Assembly: GCF_905220415.1 (NCBI RefSeq)
Contig: NC_059562.1
Span: 5,781,501 to 5,845,500 of the forward strand
From: Colias croceus
Lineage: Eukaryota; Arthropoda; Insecta; Lepidoptera; Pieridae
DNA: 64,000 bases
Direction of reading: 5' to 3'
The notes below the pieces were generated by a model. It was not told the DNA's origin and did no database searches. It was given only the letters and a program-made list of their open reading frames with translations. Position numbers and translations under genes: made by a program. Shown here piece by piece: positions 44,552 through 57,699 of this stretch (positions are counted from its first letter, which is position 1; each line of letters starts with the position of its first letter).

Positions 44552-44884
44552 GTATAAAACAAAGTCGCTTTCTCTATCCGTATGTATGCTTAAATCTTTA
44601 AAACTAAGCAACAGATTTTGATACGGTTTCAGATAGAGTGATGTAAGAGGAAGGTTTTAGTATACATATAATTTACTAGCTGCGCCCCGCGGTTTCACCC
44701 GCGTGGCTCAGCACCTGTGGATCTTAGTGTGATGATATATATAAATATAGCCTTCCTCGAAAAATCGGACCAGTACCTAGTTCCTGAGATTAGCGCGTTC
44801 AAACAAACAAACAAACTCTTCAGCTTTATAATATTAATGTAGATTAGGTTTTAGACAGAGCGGGCGAAGCGGGTGGAAAGCTAG
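44552..44884 (-). repeat. Interspersed repeat type D, copy 5 (inverted, interrupted)
   Basis: 'tataaaacaaagtcgctttc' to 'aaggttttagtatacatata' (44552-44673), then after a type B insertion 'ttaggttttagacagagcgg' to 'gcgggtggaaagctag' (44845-44884). Removing 44674-44844 restores the normal type D order. Confidence 0.75.
44674..44844 (-). repeat. Interspersed repeat type B, copy 5, inserted into a type D repeat
   Basis: 'ctagctgcgccccgcggttt', 'gtgtgatgatatatataaat', 'attagcgcgttcaaacaaac' and 'tataatattaatgtagat'. It lies within the type D copy, so it is the younger of the two. Confidence 0.8.
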
Positions 44885-47557
44885 TAGTGTATAAAAGTCA
44901 TTTGATAATAAATACCGCCCAAAGATCCATCAACAAATATATATTTATTGCAAACGTCCAGTGACTCACGTATAGGAATATAACGTCGCCCACGCAACAC
45001 TAATATACATTATTTTACATTATACACGCTCAGCTCAACCCTCTCTAAATAAAATACATTATGTTAAGAATTTTATTTGAATGCTCCCATCACATTTTTT
45101 TTTCATTGCTAATTGTGGAATTGGATGAATCGCGGACATGTGTTACTTTTGTATTTATAATGCTATTAATATAACGTGTGTTATAATATTAAGTTCAATC
45201 GTTGCTAACTGCTACATTGTTTTATATTTGACAAGGTTGAAATCGATATTTTAAATTTTATCTGTTTGCTAACTTCAGCCTGTGCCTTCGGCTGGATGAA
45301 AAGAATCTGTGTGTAACAAAATAGGAATGTATTCGACAGATACATTCTAAATTGACTATTAATGCAACGAAAAACACAATTTTCGTAGCTAGCGTAGGAA
45401 ACATAATGATAAATAGGAAAATTACTTATCTACATACTTACTTTCTATACACACATATACATTTATCAGTGAAACAAATATCTATCTGCCCAAATAATAT
45501 ATATCCCATAACTTATAGGCCTAAAAGTCTGCTTGTGAACCCACGATAAAAACAAACGCCAAATACCTTTAGTTCCTACTGGTAGGTATTTAGTAACTCT
45601 AAACCAATGAGAGTAGGTACATTTCATTTTAATAAGCACCAGCTGTTCGTCAAAACGTCATGCAAATGACAAATATGTGACAAGTTGTTATGTTGTTGTT
45701 TTTATTTGTTTTTCGACAACGTATGTACTTAAATTAGCAAAGGGGAATTTATGTATAAAATGTATAATGATTCAAAATGTTAGTTACCCCACTCGACCGA
45801 AACGGCTGGATCGATTCTATTGAAACTTTGTGTGCCTTTTGGGTAGATCTGAGAATCCAACCATCATCTATTTTACATACCTCTATGTGAAAAAAGTGAT
45901 ACAACAACGTTTGCCGGGACTGCAAGTTTATATTATACTAGCTGCTCCGCGCGGTTTCACCTCCGTGGCTCCACCCCTGTTGGTCGCAGCGTGATGATAT
46001 GTAGCCTATAACCTTCCTCGATAAGTGGGCTATCTAACACTGAAAGAATTTTTCAAATCGGACCAGTAGTACCCAAGATTAGCGCGTTCAAACAGACAAA
46101 CAAACAAACTCTTCAGCTTTATAATATTAGTATAGATAAATGTTATTTTGTGTTTCGAGCAGCAATTTATAAAAATACGGACTGATAAATATAGTTGTAG
46201 GATTTATAGGAAGGTATTCAAATAAAAATAATATATTCTTAAGGTGTGTGAAGTAGGTAATGATTATCTTCATTGTACTTTGTACTTTATGTTCTGTTAC
46301 CAGGCTAGACGAATCTCCTATTAATATTATTATCTACATAATTTTGTTTTATTTGCCTGTTACAAATCTCAGTAATAAAACTTTTAACTAGTATAACTAT
46401 AATAAAGTTTGAAGATTCAATAATATTCATGTACTTTTCCACTAAAAACAGCATCTACTGTTATAAAAAAATACATAAAATGAAATCGCTGCCTTGAACT
46501 TAATCCTTGCATCAGTTTCAAATATTAACCATTTATAATACCAAGAAAATAAAATAAAATAGGAATATTATGACATTTATAAATAACAAAATTCCTACAC
46601 CTGTCCTCATAAAACATTAGGATGATGACGTCAGCTAGCTAAAAATACACTTTATATTATTGAGCGTCAAAATATAAGTTTTTAAATTGGTTTAATTTTA
46701 AATTTTGTTTATAGGGTAATTCATTTTGTTCAAGGATACCTAATTGTTCGATATAATTTATGAAGTATAAAAAATTTATGATCAAATATGTACTTATGTA
46801 GTTAGAGCAAGAGTAGTTTTTGATTTCAATATACGGATCCAAACTATTTGAAAATATAAAACTAAATACCCACTAAATCTAAAATTTACGTAAAAAAGGT
46901 TACGAATAAAATATTTATTTATTATTGATGGACGGTAGCTGTAGACAGTAGAGTCTAACTACGAGTAATTATTCTCTGGTAGAGTTAACTGTCAGGCGTG
47001 AGGCGACCCTCGATCGTCTTTGTCGATTAATAAAAAATATCCTAAAAAGCTACAATAATACAAAAAGGAGATGATAATATGAAAATCCAACGCTTTGGAA
47101 GCTTTCATTTTTCATGAAGCCATGAATCATATTCTGCGCCATCTATGTTGCTAATCACAAAACACTGAAAGAAACGTTGTGCATGATCGTGATTCATCAA
47201 ACTGTTCATAGATGGCGCTGATTATAAAAATAACTTCACAGGGGGATCATGCGTGAAAAATTGAATTAATAATGTAAAATAGTAAAACATATAAAGGGAA
47301 CGTAATTATATGATATTTGAAATAAACGGTTAACCACAAGGATCATCAACAGGGTTTTATCAAAGCATTCCTTTGACCATGGGTTCATTAGACACATACC
47401 CATAACGAATCTTTTAAGATCGCTCTGTTGAAACCGTGGCTGATATAGCTCTGAAAATATTTAATTGATACCGCTGTTATTTATTCCTATATCAATATAT
47501 TGAATCAATAGGTATTAGTTTAAGAAAGTTGTCATTTTAATTAGTAGATGGACTTAC
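44885..47557 (-). other. Long-isoform intron, proximal to the exon at 47558
   Basis: Contains a repeat fragment at 45778-45928 ('cgaaacggctggatcgattc ... aacgtttgccgggac'), a type B repeat at 45936, a CRE palindrome at 46626-46633 and paired 'gcgccatctatg'/'catagatggcgc' strings at 47137 and 47207. No exon seen besides 47558-47670. Confidence 0.5.
45936..46137 (-). repeat. Interspersed repeat type B, copy 6 (inverted)
   Basis: 'ctagctgctccgcgcggttt', 'gtcgcagcgtgatgatatgt', 'tttttcaaatcggaccagta' and 'tataatattagtatagat'. Confidence 0.8.
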
Positions 47558-47670
47558 CTTCTAAAAACTGTCTTGTGGGTAGTCGTAGGGAAACTTTTAA
47601 CGACGAAGCGTAGGCCGAGTCGATGTACCAACAGGGGTCGCTGGAATCGCCCAGTCTCTTACCGCTTCCT
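47558..47670 (-). CDS. cher: Filamin long-isoform exon just upstream of repeat 16 (partial gene)
   Basis: The acceptor is 'ttatttcag' and the donor 'GAAG|GTAAGT'. The 113-nt exon enters with one base completing a codon and leaves in phase 1, exactly the phase needed for the exon at 29002. It encodes 37 residues with the fragments 'GDSSDPCWYIDSAYASS' and 'LKVSLRLPTRQFLE'. The second half looks like the beta-strands that open repeat 16; the first half may be linker, at the place where vertebrates have hinge 1. It marks the long isoform, whose earlier exons are outside the window or unrecognised. Low similarity of the first half to known repeats is the main doubt. Confidence 0.75.
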
Positions 47671-50600
47671 CTGAAATAATTTAAAAGAAATTAGGTTTCT
47701 GTCCCATCGTCTTTAATTCTATTAGCTATTTAATTCTATTCAACAATCAACAAAACCACATAAACACATTAAACTGTCACATAGTTAGTTACGTACGATT
47801 TCATATCCTTAAATATTTTTTGGTAGACATAATAATTATAAGTAGATATAAAACAATCTTTATTTTTAAGAGCAATCTCTCGATTGATTACCCTTACATT
47901 CATGAAATTAAAGCTTAACCTACAGCTGCCTTTAGAGCTTTCAAACATGTGTGAAACAGCTTTATAAATTGACGGTAACAAAATTAAAAGCAAACTTTAT
48001 ACGCCTGTAATTCATTATTCAACAAATTGTCTCATTGTTCAAATCACTAAATAAAAATACAACGTTCTTTGTTCCAAATAATTCATGATTTATATCAGCA
48101 AGTAGTGAACATTCATGCTATAAGAATTCCTGTCTGTCTGGAAAGGCTTTTACGTCATCCAAAAAAATTAATGGCACTTTCATTCGAAGTATTATCGTGG
48201 CAGCGATTCAGATATCATAAATACACTTGTTACTACACTATTTTTATTTTCATTAGCTTCATTATATTACGTGTCGGGTTTTGTATAATATCCGCTCGAA
48301 TTCAATAAGATAAATTTATTTTCGGAATTACGCATCTACCGTTATTTTGTCTATCTTTGCTATTTATTCCTCTTTGTTATTTTTGAGTCTAAATATAATT
48401 TCTACAAACTTTGTAGTTAGTTAGAACTTACCTATGTAGTTTTTTTATTGTTTGTAATAATAGAGTTATATTTTATAAGCAATCTTTCATTCATTTCCAA
48501 TGACCATTTAACAAATAGGTAGATACATATAACTTTAAACATGTTTTAACTTTCATCGTATTAGCAACAAAACACCAGCATACAGGTTATGAATGTCAAA
48601 ACAAAACAGTACGGGCTCAAAAATTAGACATAACGGTCGTGCAAGCTCAAAACCTCATATTTACCCTGAATCCATATTGAATTTCATCTATAGTAACACG
48701 TAAAAAGAGTTTTATAGCGATAATTCGCCAAAGAAAGCTATGAAAAATAAAAAACTACATGTTGCGACCGTTCATATGTCAAACTGAACTATTTTCGGAC
48801 TACCAAGTTCATGTTGCTGAGCATAAATATCTCTGAATATCGTTTCAGGCGTAGTGGCTCTTTTCAGACGGTTGGAGTTTAAGTTCAGATGTAATCGTGT
48901 CACGATAATAGATGGCGCTGTTTATGCTCAAGAGTTTCTGCGAATTTCCGCTAGATGGTACTAGTACTGCATCTTTTGAAGACTATAAAAAAATTAAGAA
49001 AACTAAAAACGAAAAGGATAACTTTTTTCTGTTACACTAATTGTATATTTACGGTCAACGTCAAGTACATAAAAACTACTGACTCTATAAAAGAAAAAAT
49101 TCTCCATACAACCAAAAGAATTGTCAAAATCCGCTCAATGGTTTTCCCATGTAAGAGGAACAAACCTTCATACATCCATCCATCCTAATAAACTTTCACG
49201 TTTATAAAACGTAATTGCAATAATAACATGTTATGCGCTTCATTTCATAAACACCTATGTTGATTAATGATTTGAAAGGTTAATAGTAGTACCTAGTTGT
49301 AGGTAATCAAGTACCACACGTTCGTAGTAAAATCTAGTAATAATTTACGTGTTTTATGTTTCTAGATTAGTCACTTGGCTAGATAATAAGAGTTAATGAA
49401 AGGTTGTAAATTACCCACAAATAACTGCATCCACGTTAGTGTTTGTACAGATGTTTCCTCATTCATGAATCAGTTTTGACTTTTTACGATTCACCCATCC
49501 CCTAGTAAAAATGTTTAACTCTATTTTTCTTTAATTACTCTAGTAAGACACAGTATTACAATCCCTTATTGTAATACTGTTACTAAGAGTTGAAATAAGT
49601 AAGAATGTACAGAGGTAAAACCTGCATGAAATAATCGCAATATCATATTAGTTCTGTATTGTAATAGAATTTTATCTACACGTAGGTACATATACATAGT
49701 AATATTCATAATTATGTATCTCCTTTTAAATCCATACATATACGACACAATTTTAAATGACATAGAAAGCTTAATTTCATTTAATTTATTTTCTGATTTA
49801 ATATCTCTTTTTATCAAGCTGAGTTCAAGAAAAGTGATTTTGTTTCCACCAAATCTTCCCCTTTCTATTTCATTCAAAGAACAGTAGTTTCATTCATTAA
49901 TTAGTGTTACCAGCTATAATAAAATCACTTCCAATACTTCATTGTTAATACCACTAATAATATATAATCTGCCATCAGCTCACATTGTCAGCATGGTGGC
50001 AATTTGCCCAGTAATTGATTATATTACTACATTCATTTGTTTGCAATTAACACATCAATTAATTATGAAATTGTATGAATGAAGATTGCTGACATAAGAC
50101 CTTTGTAATGTAGTATTAAAATAGTGTCACAGTTGGCAGGGAACAGAATGTAAGGATGCTAAAAAGAAATAGACTTCTAAGTACTATAAAAATAACAGAA
50201 AGATATCGGAAATGCTCTCCCACACATTTCTGAATTTTTAGATTGCATTTGCGTGACATGCAGAAATATACTTAGTTTTACATGCGGTTTTACCACGTTC
50301 CTCGGTCGCGCTCGTCATCCCATTTTCATTTCTATCTAAAGAATCGAAAATCGTACTATGTATATGAAAAACTAAAACGTAATCAAGCTATTTTTAAACG
50401 AGCAATGAAAAATCTCTTAGTTCGGTTAAGATTCAGATAAAATACGTGGATAAAATTCATAAAGATATGAAGTGATTTGGGCAATTTCACAGACTACATA
50501 TCAAAACAAAATTCTATAAATCGAAAGAAGATAACGTATATTTTACGGTTTACCTACATATTATCATGTGTGGTCTAAAAACCTATTTCCAATGTCTACT

Positions 50601-53070
50601 TATTATTTTACACGTTATACTCTAACAAATACAACAATTTGGCAATAGATTATATTCGTCTGTAAAACAACACTTATACTGTACAAAACGATAAATAAAC
50701 GGTTAAACCATACATCAAAAGATTACCCTGACCCACGCAAATATTTGCAACTATTCACAGGATGACTAGATAAACGCGTAGGTTTCAATAAACAACTTGT
50801 AATTATTTAACAGTAAAATAATTGATTTAATGCTTCCTAGACTTTACGACTCGGTTTTTGTGGTTCGCAGTCGGTATCTAGTTTAATTAAAAACAACGTA
50901 ATTTCCGATGTGTGCTGCCAGATGGTACCTACGGTTTTGGCGGGAATGTTTTTTTTTGGAAACGAATTCCCGCTTGTTTCTACACGTAGAAATTTTGATA
51001 ATTCCTATTACAATCACATGGGATTACATTTTTATAAATTTATAAATTTTTGAATATTTTAATTATATGACACACTATTTAAACAAAAAAGCCTATGTAT
51101 AGGAACTTGAGAGCGATCTCTATACTTATAGGCAACCGTGAAAGGACAAGTGTGATTTTAAAATTAATTGTTTAAAACGAAGCTAAGGTTCAATTAAATA
51201 AGTTACTTAACTAACTTACTTTTATCATTCATAATTTTTTATTGAAACATTCACAACACAAAAAATTATATTCTTATAATAACTTTTCTATTCCGAATTT
51301 TAATATTTGCAAGCATTGTTTAATTAACTAGGTACCTATGACTGGTATCTACCACATAAATAGAAAGTAATAATGCATACGCTATTACAATATATGCTCA
51401 CTAAATCACTCTCGCTCTATTTTACATCGTAATTAATAACGACGAAGCATAACAAACAGAATAAATACAATACAACATGTCCGACAATATAAAGATACTA
51501 ATGCACTAAGAATAGTACTCAATAAAACTATAACGAACTATTGAACTAGTGTATGATTGATTATTTTTTGAAGGTAACCCTTTTTTCCTGACAAATATAG
51601 CAACCAATATGCAAAATAGGGAAAAAAAGAGGCAACACTTGTTCTAATACAAATAAGAAACTTACTTCCTTTTAACCTCTTTTAACTGTTCTGTGGTAAA
51701 ACTATCACAGATTTAAAGATTTAGTGGCTTACCAATTTCATTGTTATTTTTTGTTAAAATGTTTATTTAAAAGTAAACCTTAAAAGTTACAGTAGGTATT
51801 GTCTAGCCAGGTAAATTTTTATAGTTAGATGTTCCCAAAAACTAGGTATTGTTCACAATCCCTACCGTATTTTGAAAAATTCACCTTTTTTTACACAATA
51901 AAATAATAATACATACGTAAAAGTTAAAAGTTTCGAATAATATTATGCAAAGAGAAAATAAAATATGAATAAATAAATTCATAAATTCGCTAAGGCTCTA
52001 TTCCTGCCTACGGCACTCTACGGTTTCGTAGCGCGCGTAGTGAAAGAAAAACCCGCATAGATCCCGTTTTTTACTTCTCATCATTTATTTATTTATTCTT
52101 CCTCAGGTACAAAATATACATTTATTGTAATCAACATATTTATTCTAATTAGTGGGGTCATTAAAATAATTGATCTCTATGTCTAGATTGACGAAGTAGA
52201 TAATTGTAATAATTAATGGTATTCCGTGGCACTAGGTATCTAAATAAAATATTTTGGCGCAACTAAAGACAGATCTAATGACGAACTTAGTTTATATTGT
52301 AGATTCATGTAAATATTGATAAATTACTTTTCATTCAAACTCTATACATATACGTATGTCTTTTTGAACAAGTATTTATACTGCCCATAAAATAATCAGC
52401 TATGCTAACCAGCTTAGCACTGACACTAGAACTAAAAAAGCTCACCAATTTATAATGTATCGAGTTCTTTGGTATTTTATTAATTCACCAATAAGACAAA
52501 TTCTTAAATTACTTTGAACAGCTTTGAACCAATTCGAATCACACCTCGTCTATCAAGCTTCATAAATCATGTGTTGCCAGCATAAAAATTCCGATCAATC
52601 GGACGTCACATTGCGCAAGAAATAATTTAATTAAAATAAGAGGGAATGTTAAATAGTGAGTTTATACCTACTCTGATTGGTGGAGACAGGTGGCCTGGCA
52701 CGCCGCCCGCTATGATTGACAATCGTAGGCAATTACTGGCCAGCTTGCAATAATTAGTATTGTTCTTTGATTAAATTCTTTTGATTAGTTATATTAATTA
52801 GGTCTATGAATAAGCACCTTTGTTGTAAGTACCTCTCATCCAGAGCTTATACCTAATAAAGGGGAAGTCAACGAAAAAATACAACATAAAAACATATTAG
52901 AGGTACAAAATCTACCAAATTACCTGAAAGTAAATCTAACTACAGACCTAACAGAAAAGAGTTCTTCAGTAAAATACATAAAATCAATAACATAAATAAT
53001 ATTATATCCACACAACATAAACTTAACAAAACCAATATCCCTGAAAGCATTTCCTACGTCACAAGCGAAC
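47671..53070. other. Upstream of the long-isoform exon, probably intron
   Basis: No exon is supported. 'agatggcgct' (48910) and 'ccgctagatggta' (48948) are close together. A decayed CG-type repeat tail is at 49100-49210 ('tacatccatccatcctaata'), and a small one at 52046-52075. The remainder is AT-rich and unassigned. Confidence 0.5.
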
Positions 53071-53074
53071 CTTG

Positions 53075-53225
53075 ACCCAAGGTTACGGCCCTAGATCCAA
53101 GGCCTGGCCTCGACCTCAAGGACGAGGTCCCCGGAGGCCTCGCTAGAGGTCAAGCCGGGACGTCCTTCATTGCCCGAGTCCCGGGGCCGTGTCGAGGACA
53201 AGCGAGCGTCCTTGTACCTGAACTG
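53075..53225 (-). other. GC-rich block of unknown nature
   Basis: About 150 bp of strongly GC-rich sequence in AT-rich surroundings. On the minus strand a good acceptor 'atatttcccag' precedes it, and a frame 'FRYKDARLSSTRPRDSGNE' continues to a stop at 53091. No phase-2 donor is present before that stop, which the exon at 47670 would need. It also holds several 'aggtca'/'tgacc' half-sites. Exon, regulatory block and old GC-rich repeat are all possible. Confidence 0.4.
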
Positions 53226-53279
53226 GGAAATATTGATGCTGTGTGTTGGTGTACTGTAGTTTATCTGTGGCACAGCTGT

Positions 53280-54690
53280 TTCGATACCGGTTTTTAAAAG
53301 GATTGGAAATTAGAAAAATAATTGTAGAGCACTGTTATTTTATTAGCGTCTTTACTTATAATAACACAAATAAAATAGTATCTTAGCGAGAATATAACAT
53401 TTAAAATTATGTAAATTCATTAACAGTAAATTTAGTCAAAGAAAAATGTGTGATGTCAGACCTGAGTTCTAACAAAAATGAGCTGTGAAAAGCACACAGG
53501 GAGGTAATCATGATAATGATAATAAGCATAAGAACGTTGTACTATCATTAATATCTTACATTTTTTGTTGTACATCTTCAAAAAATTCTTAATGTTACCA
53601 ATAAAATAAAATTAAAATGTAATTTTTACATTTCTCCAGAGGGACGCGTTACTTTTTTTTTATTTGACACCACTTTTGCAGCCGGTATGACAAATTATTC
53701 GACTTGTCATCTGTCAGTTGGTTCCCACTTCGTAGACGTCAAATGATAATTACTTTTCCGTCCGCGTGATATCATAATATTTGACCTAGAGGCCTGGAAT
53801 ATATTCTTAAATTTAAAATTGGATATTTTGACGACGGATACCATAATTTTCTGCGTGCGCTCGTACTTTTTTATGCTTTTCATATTTTTATAATTTATCT
53901 CGTGTAATTTACTTCGATAGAGCATTGAATACTTACTATTTAAAATATAGATCCTGATATATAAAAAATTCTTGATAGAAACAATGTCAGATGATATCAG
54001 TACGAAGATTTACATTTTAATTAATACTTACTAAGTGAGTTTTCAGACCAATTTATCAACATCCGCTAATAACGCGCGGACAGAATTTGACAGGTGCTGA
54101 AATGACAGCCATTGTGATTCTTTTGTTTTCCCGCCTAATTTGTTTTCTGAACGACAGCTATTCTAATAATTTAAATTTAGAATTTAAACGAGCATTCAGG
54201 TTCTTTGATTAGTTTTTAATGGAAAAAATGTGTTGATTAATTTATAGTCTCTATAGGCATTTTCAGAAGATTGACTACCAGTTGAAAATGCAATGTATTT
54301 TTATGTGAAAAGTGAAAATTGTATAAATTTAATTGTTTATTCTTTAACCCGGTTGATATTACACTGTAGCTATACGACCATGGTAAACAATCGTTAAATT
54401 TTTGAGGAATTAAATTTCATAACAACTTAAAATAAACGAAGGTATAGAATAAAACAATATTACAACTAGGTCTTAACATAAAAGTGTTTAAAGTGCTAAC
54501 TACAACAGTTGTTCGTTTTCAAATATAAACATTAAACAGTTCTACATATTTAGGTATATTTATTTTACAGAAGCATTGTTAAACCTAGAAATTGTACCTA
54601 TTTTACTTTATGTACCTACATTGTTTATATTTATCTATAATAATAAAGCGGTAAAAATAGTAATTTTATTTGCATTTTCATTTATATAAA
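53280..54690. other. Unassigned stretch
   Basis: AT-rich, no exon. A 'ttgttttcccgcctaat' string at 54121 resembles an E2F site. Nothing else can be supported. Confidence 0.45.
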
Positions 54691-54691
54691 A

Positions 54692-54925
54692 TACTAGGTT
54701 TCCGCCCGCGGCTTCGCCTGCGCTGTCAAAGAAAAACCCGCATAGTTCCCGTTACCGTGGGAATTCCGGGATTGCATCATTTTCCCGGGATAAAAAGAAG
54801 CCTATTACCTTTCTCTGGTATCAAAATATCTCCATATCACATGAAAATTGGTTCAGTAGTTTAGGCGTGATTGAGTAACAGACAGATAGACAGAGTTACT
54901 TTCGCATTTATAATATTAGTATGGA
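54692..54925 (+). repeat. Interspersed repeat type C, copy 7
   Basis: 'actaggtttccgcccgcggc', 'agttcccgttaccgtgggaa', 'attttcccgggataaaaaga' and tail 'tataatattagtatggat'. Confidence 0.8.
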
Positions 54926-55700
54926 TTCTATGCAACAGACAATTTTACGTAATGTTTTTTTTTTCCTTTTTCCGTTCAATTGCGCGGTAAACGGTCAGTG
55001 CTGCTACAATGCAATAAAATATTTTCCGTATGATATACCACGTAGAAGTGTGGTAGAAGCTAGGAGACTCTATAAATACTCGTTGGATTTTAATAGTATT
55101 TCGCAGTAAAGTATTTTAGCAGGAAATATTATAATGATTAACAGCCACTAATTACATTCGTGCAATAAATCAAAAGTGCATAAATATGTTAAATAATATA
55201 GGACATCATGAACAAAATTTTAATAGGTGTTACCCATTACCACTTATAACAATCCAAAGCTAAAAAAAATTGTTTAAAACCTTTTTTGAAGTAATACAAA
55301 TTTAATTACAGCAGTAAGCAAGTAAATATTTGTAATACGTAATGCGCTTGATGTAAAGCAATGAAATGTAAACAACCATCACTCTAGTTTGAAATATTCG
55401 AAAATAACGAAATTCGGTAAAATGTATCGTTGCATAGTTATTTTTGACAAGGTCACCTTACTGTTTATGCCTTCCTGGTATGTCATCAACCGATCAATAG
55501 GTACATGTAGGTAGGTACATTATTTGATTACATTAAAAAATCATAAAAAATCCCATGTTTATAGAAAAAATGAAAATTTAAAATAATTTCTGTAAATAAA
55601 CATATGTACCTTTTTAATAATGCTACCTATATAGATAGCAGTAGGTCCTCGTACAACAAAATATAATTGCAAGTATATTCCCGAAAAAAGTAACTATAGA

Positions 55701-56041
55701 TTTCGTCGACAATAATGTCTTTCAAACGAAATTCCATCGCCAGCACTTCTAATAACTAGGTATATATATAAAATTTATAAAATTGAGTGCATAGGTAATC
55801 TCAATACCCATTGAAGAGCATGAATTCAGTTTTTTGCGGCATAATTGATGACGTCACAATCTATATCCGTATTTCGTCGACAATAATGTCTTTCAAACGA
55901 AATTCTATCGCCAGCACTTCTAATAACTAGGTATATATATAAAATTTATAAAATTGAGTGCATAATCTCAATACCCATTGAAGAGCATGAATTCAGTTTT
56001 TTGCGGCATAATTGATGACGTCACAATCTATATCCGTATTT
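55701..56041. repeat. 171-bp tandem duplication
   Basis: Copy 1 (55701-55871) and copy 2 (55872-56041) both start 'tttcgtcgacaataatgtc' and end 'cacaatctatatccgtatt'. They differ by one substitution (ttccatcg / ttctatcg) and a 4-bp 'ggta' present only in copy 1. Each has the perfect CRE palindrome TGACGTCA, at 55849-55856 and 56016-56023. Confidence 0.9.
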
Positions 56042-57505
56042 TACGAGCGATCGCTTACACGTAATCCAAACGTTCACATACCTATCACACTAAATCTAAT
56101 TAATGGTGTTAGTCCCAATTCTGTTGTAAAAATGTTATTTTCAGCCCCACGACGACAGAGGACGAATATGTTACGAAAATAAGTGAATATTTTTAATAAT
56201 TTCAATGATAAATATGTTAATGAGTATCAATGCGAGGTTTTGAAGACGATTTAGAGCACATGTTGATTTTTAACATCTGTGCAGATGTTAAATAATAGCG
56301 GACACGTGTAGATCGCATAAAAGATAGTGAGTAATAATATAATATGTGAAATCGGAACAAATCAGATAGGTAGGACGCATACACAATGATATTGTAATAA
56401 CTAATATGGTAATATTGGGACGATTAATTTTTAAGTATATATATATGTATATATTTATATACGTATACATTTTTTAAATGTGTAATAACGAGAGCAAAAG
56501 GCTAGAACTTAGCTATTGCTGTCCAAAACTCGAGAGAATTAACCAGCTCTGATTTGCAGACTAAACTAATCTAAACTTATAAAACCTTCATACACATACG
56601 CATCATATACGCATCATATTCTGGTTTGTTATAATATTAATTAATAATAACACAAAAGTAACACCATACAAAATTACACGGAGCAATTAGTGCCAGAGAT
56701 TTTTGCGTTGTATGACTGGTACGTGTTAATACAATGTACGCGGGAATTTTAATAGAAACCAATCAATTACAAAGTAGAGCGTTATATAAATCAATTAAGG
56801 TGTAGGTTGACACACGTTGACAGGTGTCGCATAACAAATCATAATAAGAGACAACCTTGGAGACAACAGACAGATATGAGATAATGACTGTAAGTGACTT
56901 TAACATAGGCAGGATCCTCAATGGGAACGGGAATTTCCATACAGAAGAAGTCTTTTAAGTAGGCTCATGCTGATAATTATGCGTAATCACTACACTCGAC
57001 TCTCGATTTGTGACCATTAAAAAAAATAAAAGAAAGATGTCCAACAACAAACAATACCCCTAACCCTCCCTGGCAATATCTAATGAAATCAAGCTTAATT
57101 CTTCGTGCCATGGTTCAAAAAATATCTATATAAAAGATTTGCAGTCAAGAACCAATTTCGATCCACAGCCAAGTTAAGATCCTCACTGTTAAATCAACAG
57201 ATTCCTGAACATGACATATTAATAGTACATCAAACTTGGCACTAAATCTCAATGTTGATATTTATTATTTACTATTATAATTTAGCTTGTTACAAAGTGT
57301 ATTACAGTGACGTTAAATCATATGCACAAATCATTTATGACACCCTGCTTTATTCGTTCTACTAAGTGGTAGTATTAATGGTGCGTGTCCTACTAACCGA
57401 ATTTGAGTTAGGGCTTATATTCACGGAGGCTAGTAGAATTAACAACGTATGATGGAAAAAGTGTTTTAAGACAAAAAAAATGTGTGCGTGTACTAGTACA
57501 TGCAA
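56042..57505. other. Unassigned stretch
   Basis: AT-rich with a 'tatatatatgtatatat' run near 56440. 'gttgacaggtgtcgc' is at 56816. No gene or element identified. Confidence 0.45.
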
Positions 57506-57695
57506 GAAGTGAAACTTCTTTATGACCTTATTTTTCAAAACATAATTTTCTATATGCAAATTTACAGAAATACGTCGAATCACGCGTGGCAGGGATAAGA
57601 AAAAGATGGCGCGTAACGGAAAAATGTCACGCGTAACTAAAAAAATGTTAAGTACACTAAATTTTTTTCCAACCCCGATAAAGAAGTTTCACTTC
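57506..57695. mobile_element. MITE with perfect 18-bp terminal inverted repeats
   Basis: Ends 'gaagtgaaacttctttat' (57506-57523) and 'ataaagaagtttcacttc' (57678-57695) are exact reverse complements. The interior has 'aaaagatggcgcgtaacgg' and 'aaatgtcacgcgtaact', matching 20022-20196. It is 190 bp and non-coding. Confidence 0.85.
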
Positions 57696-57699
57696 AAAT

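Noticed and set aside
53091..53273. Confirmed filamin exon
   Set aside because: The frame has a good acceptor but a stop and no phase-2 donor, so it cannot join the exon at 47670; kept only as an open question.
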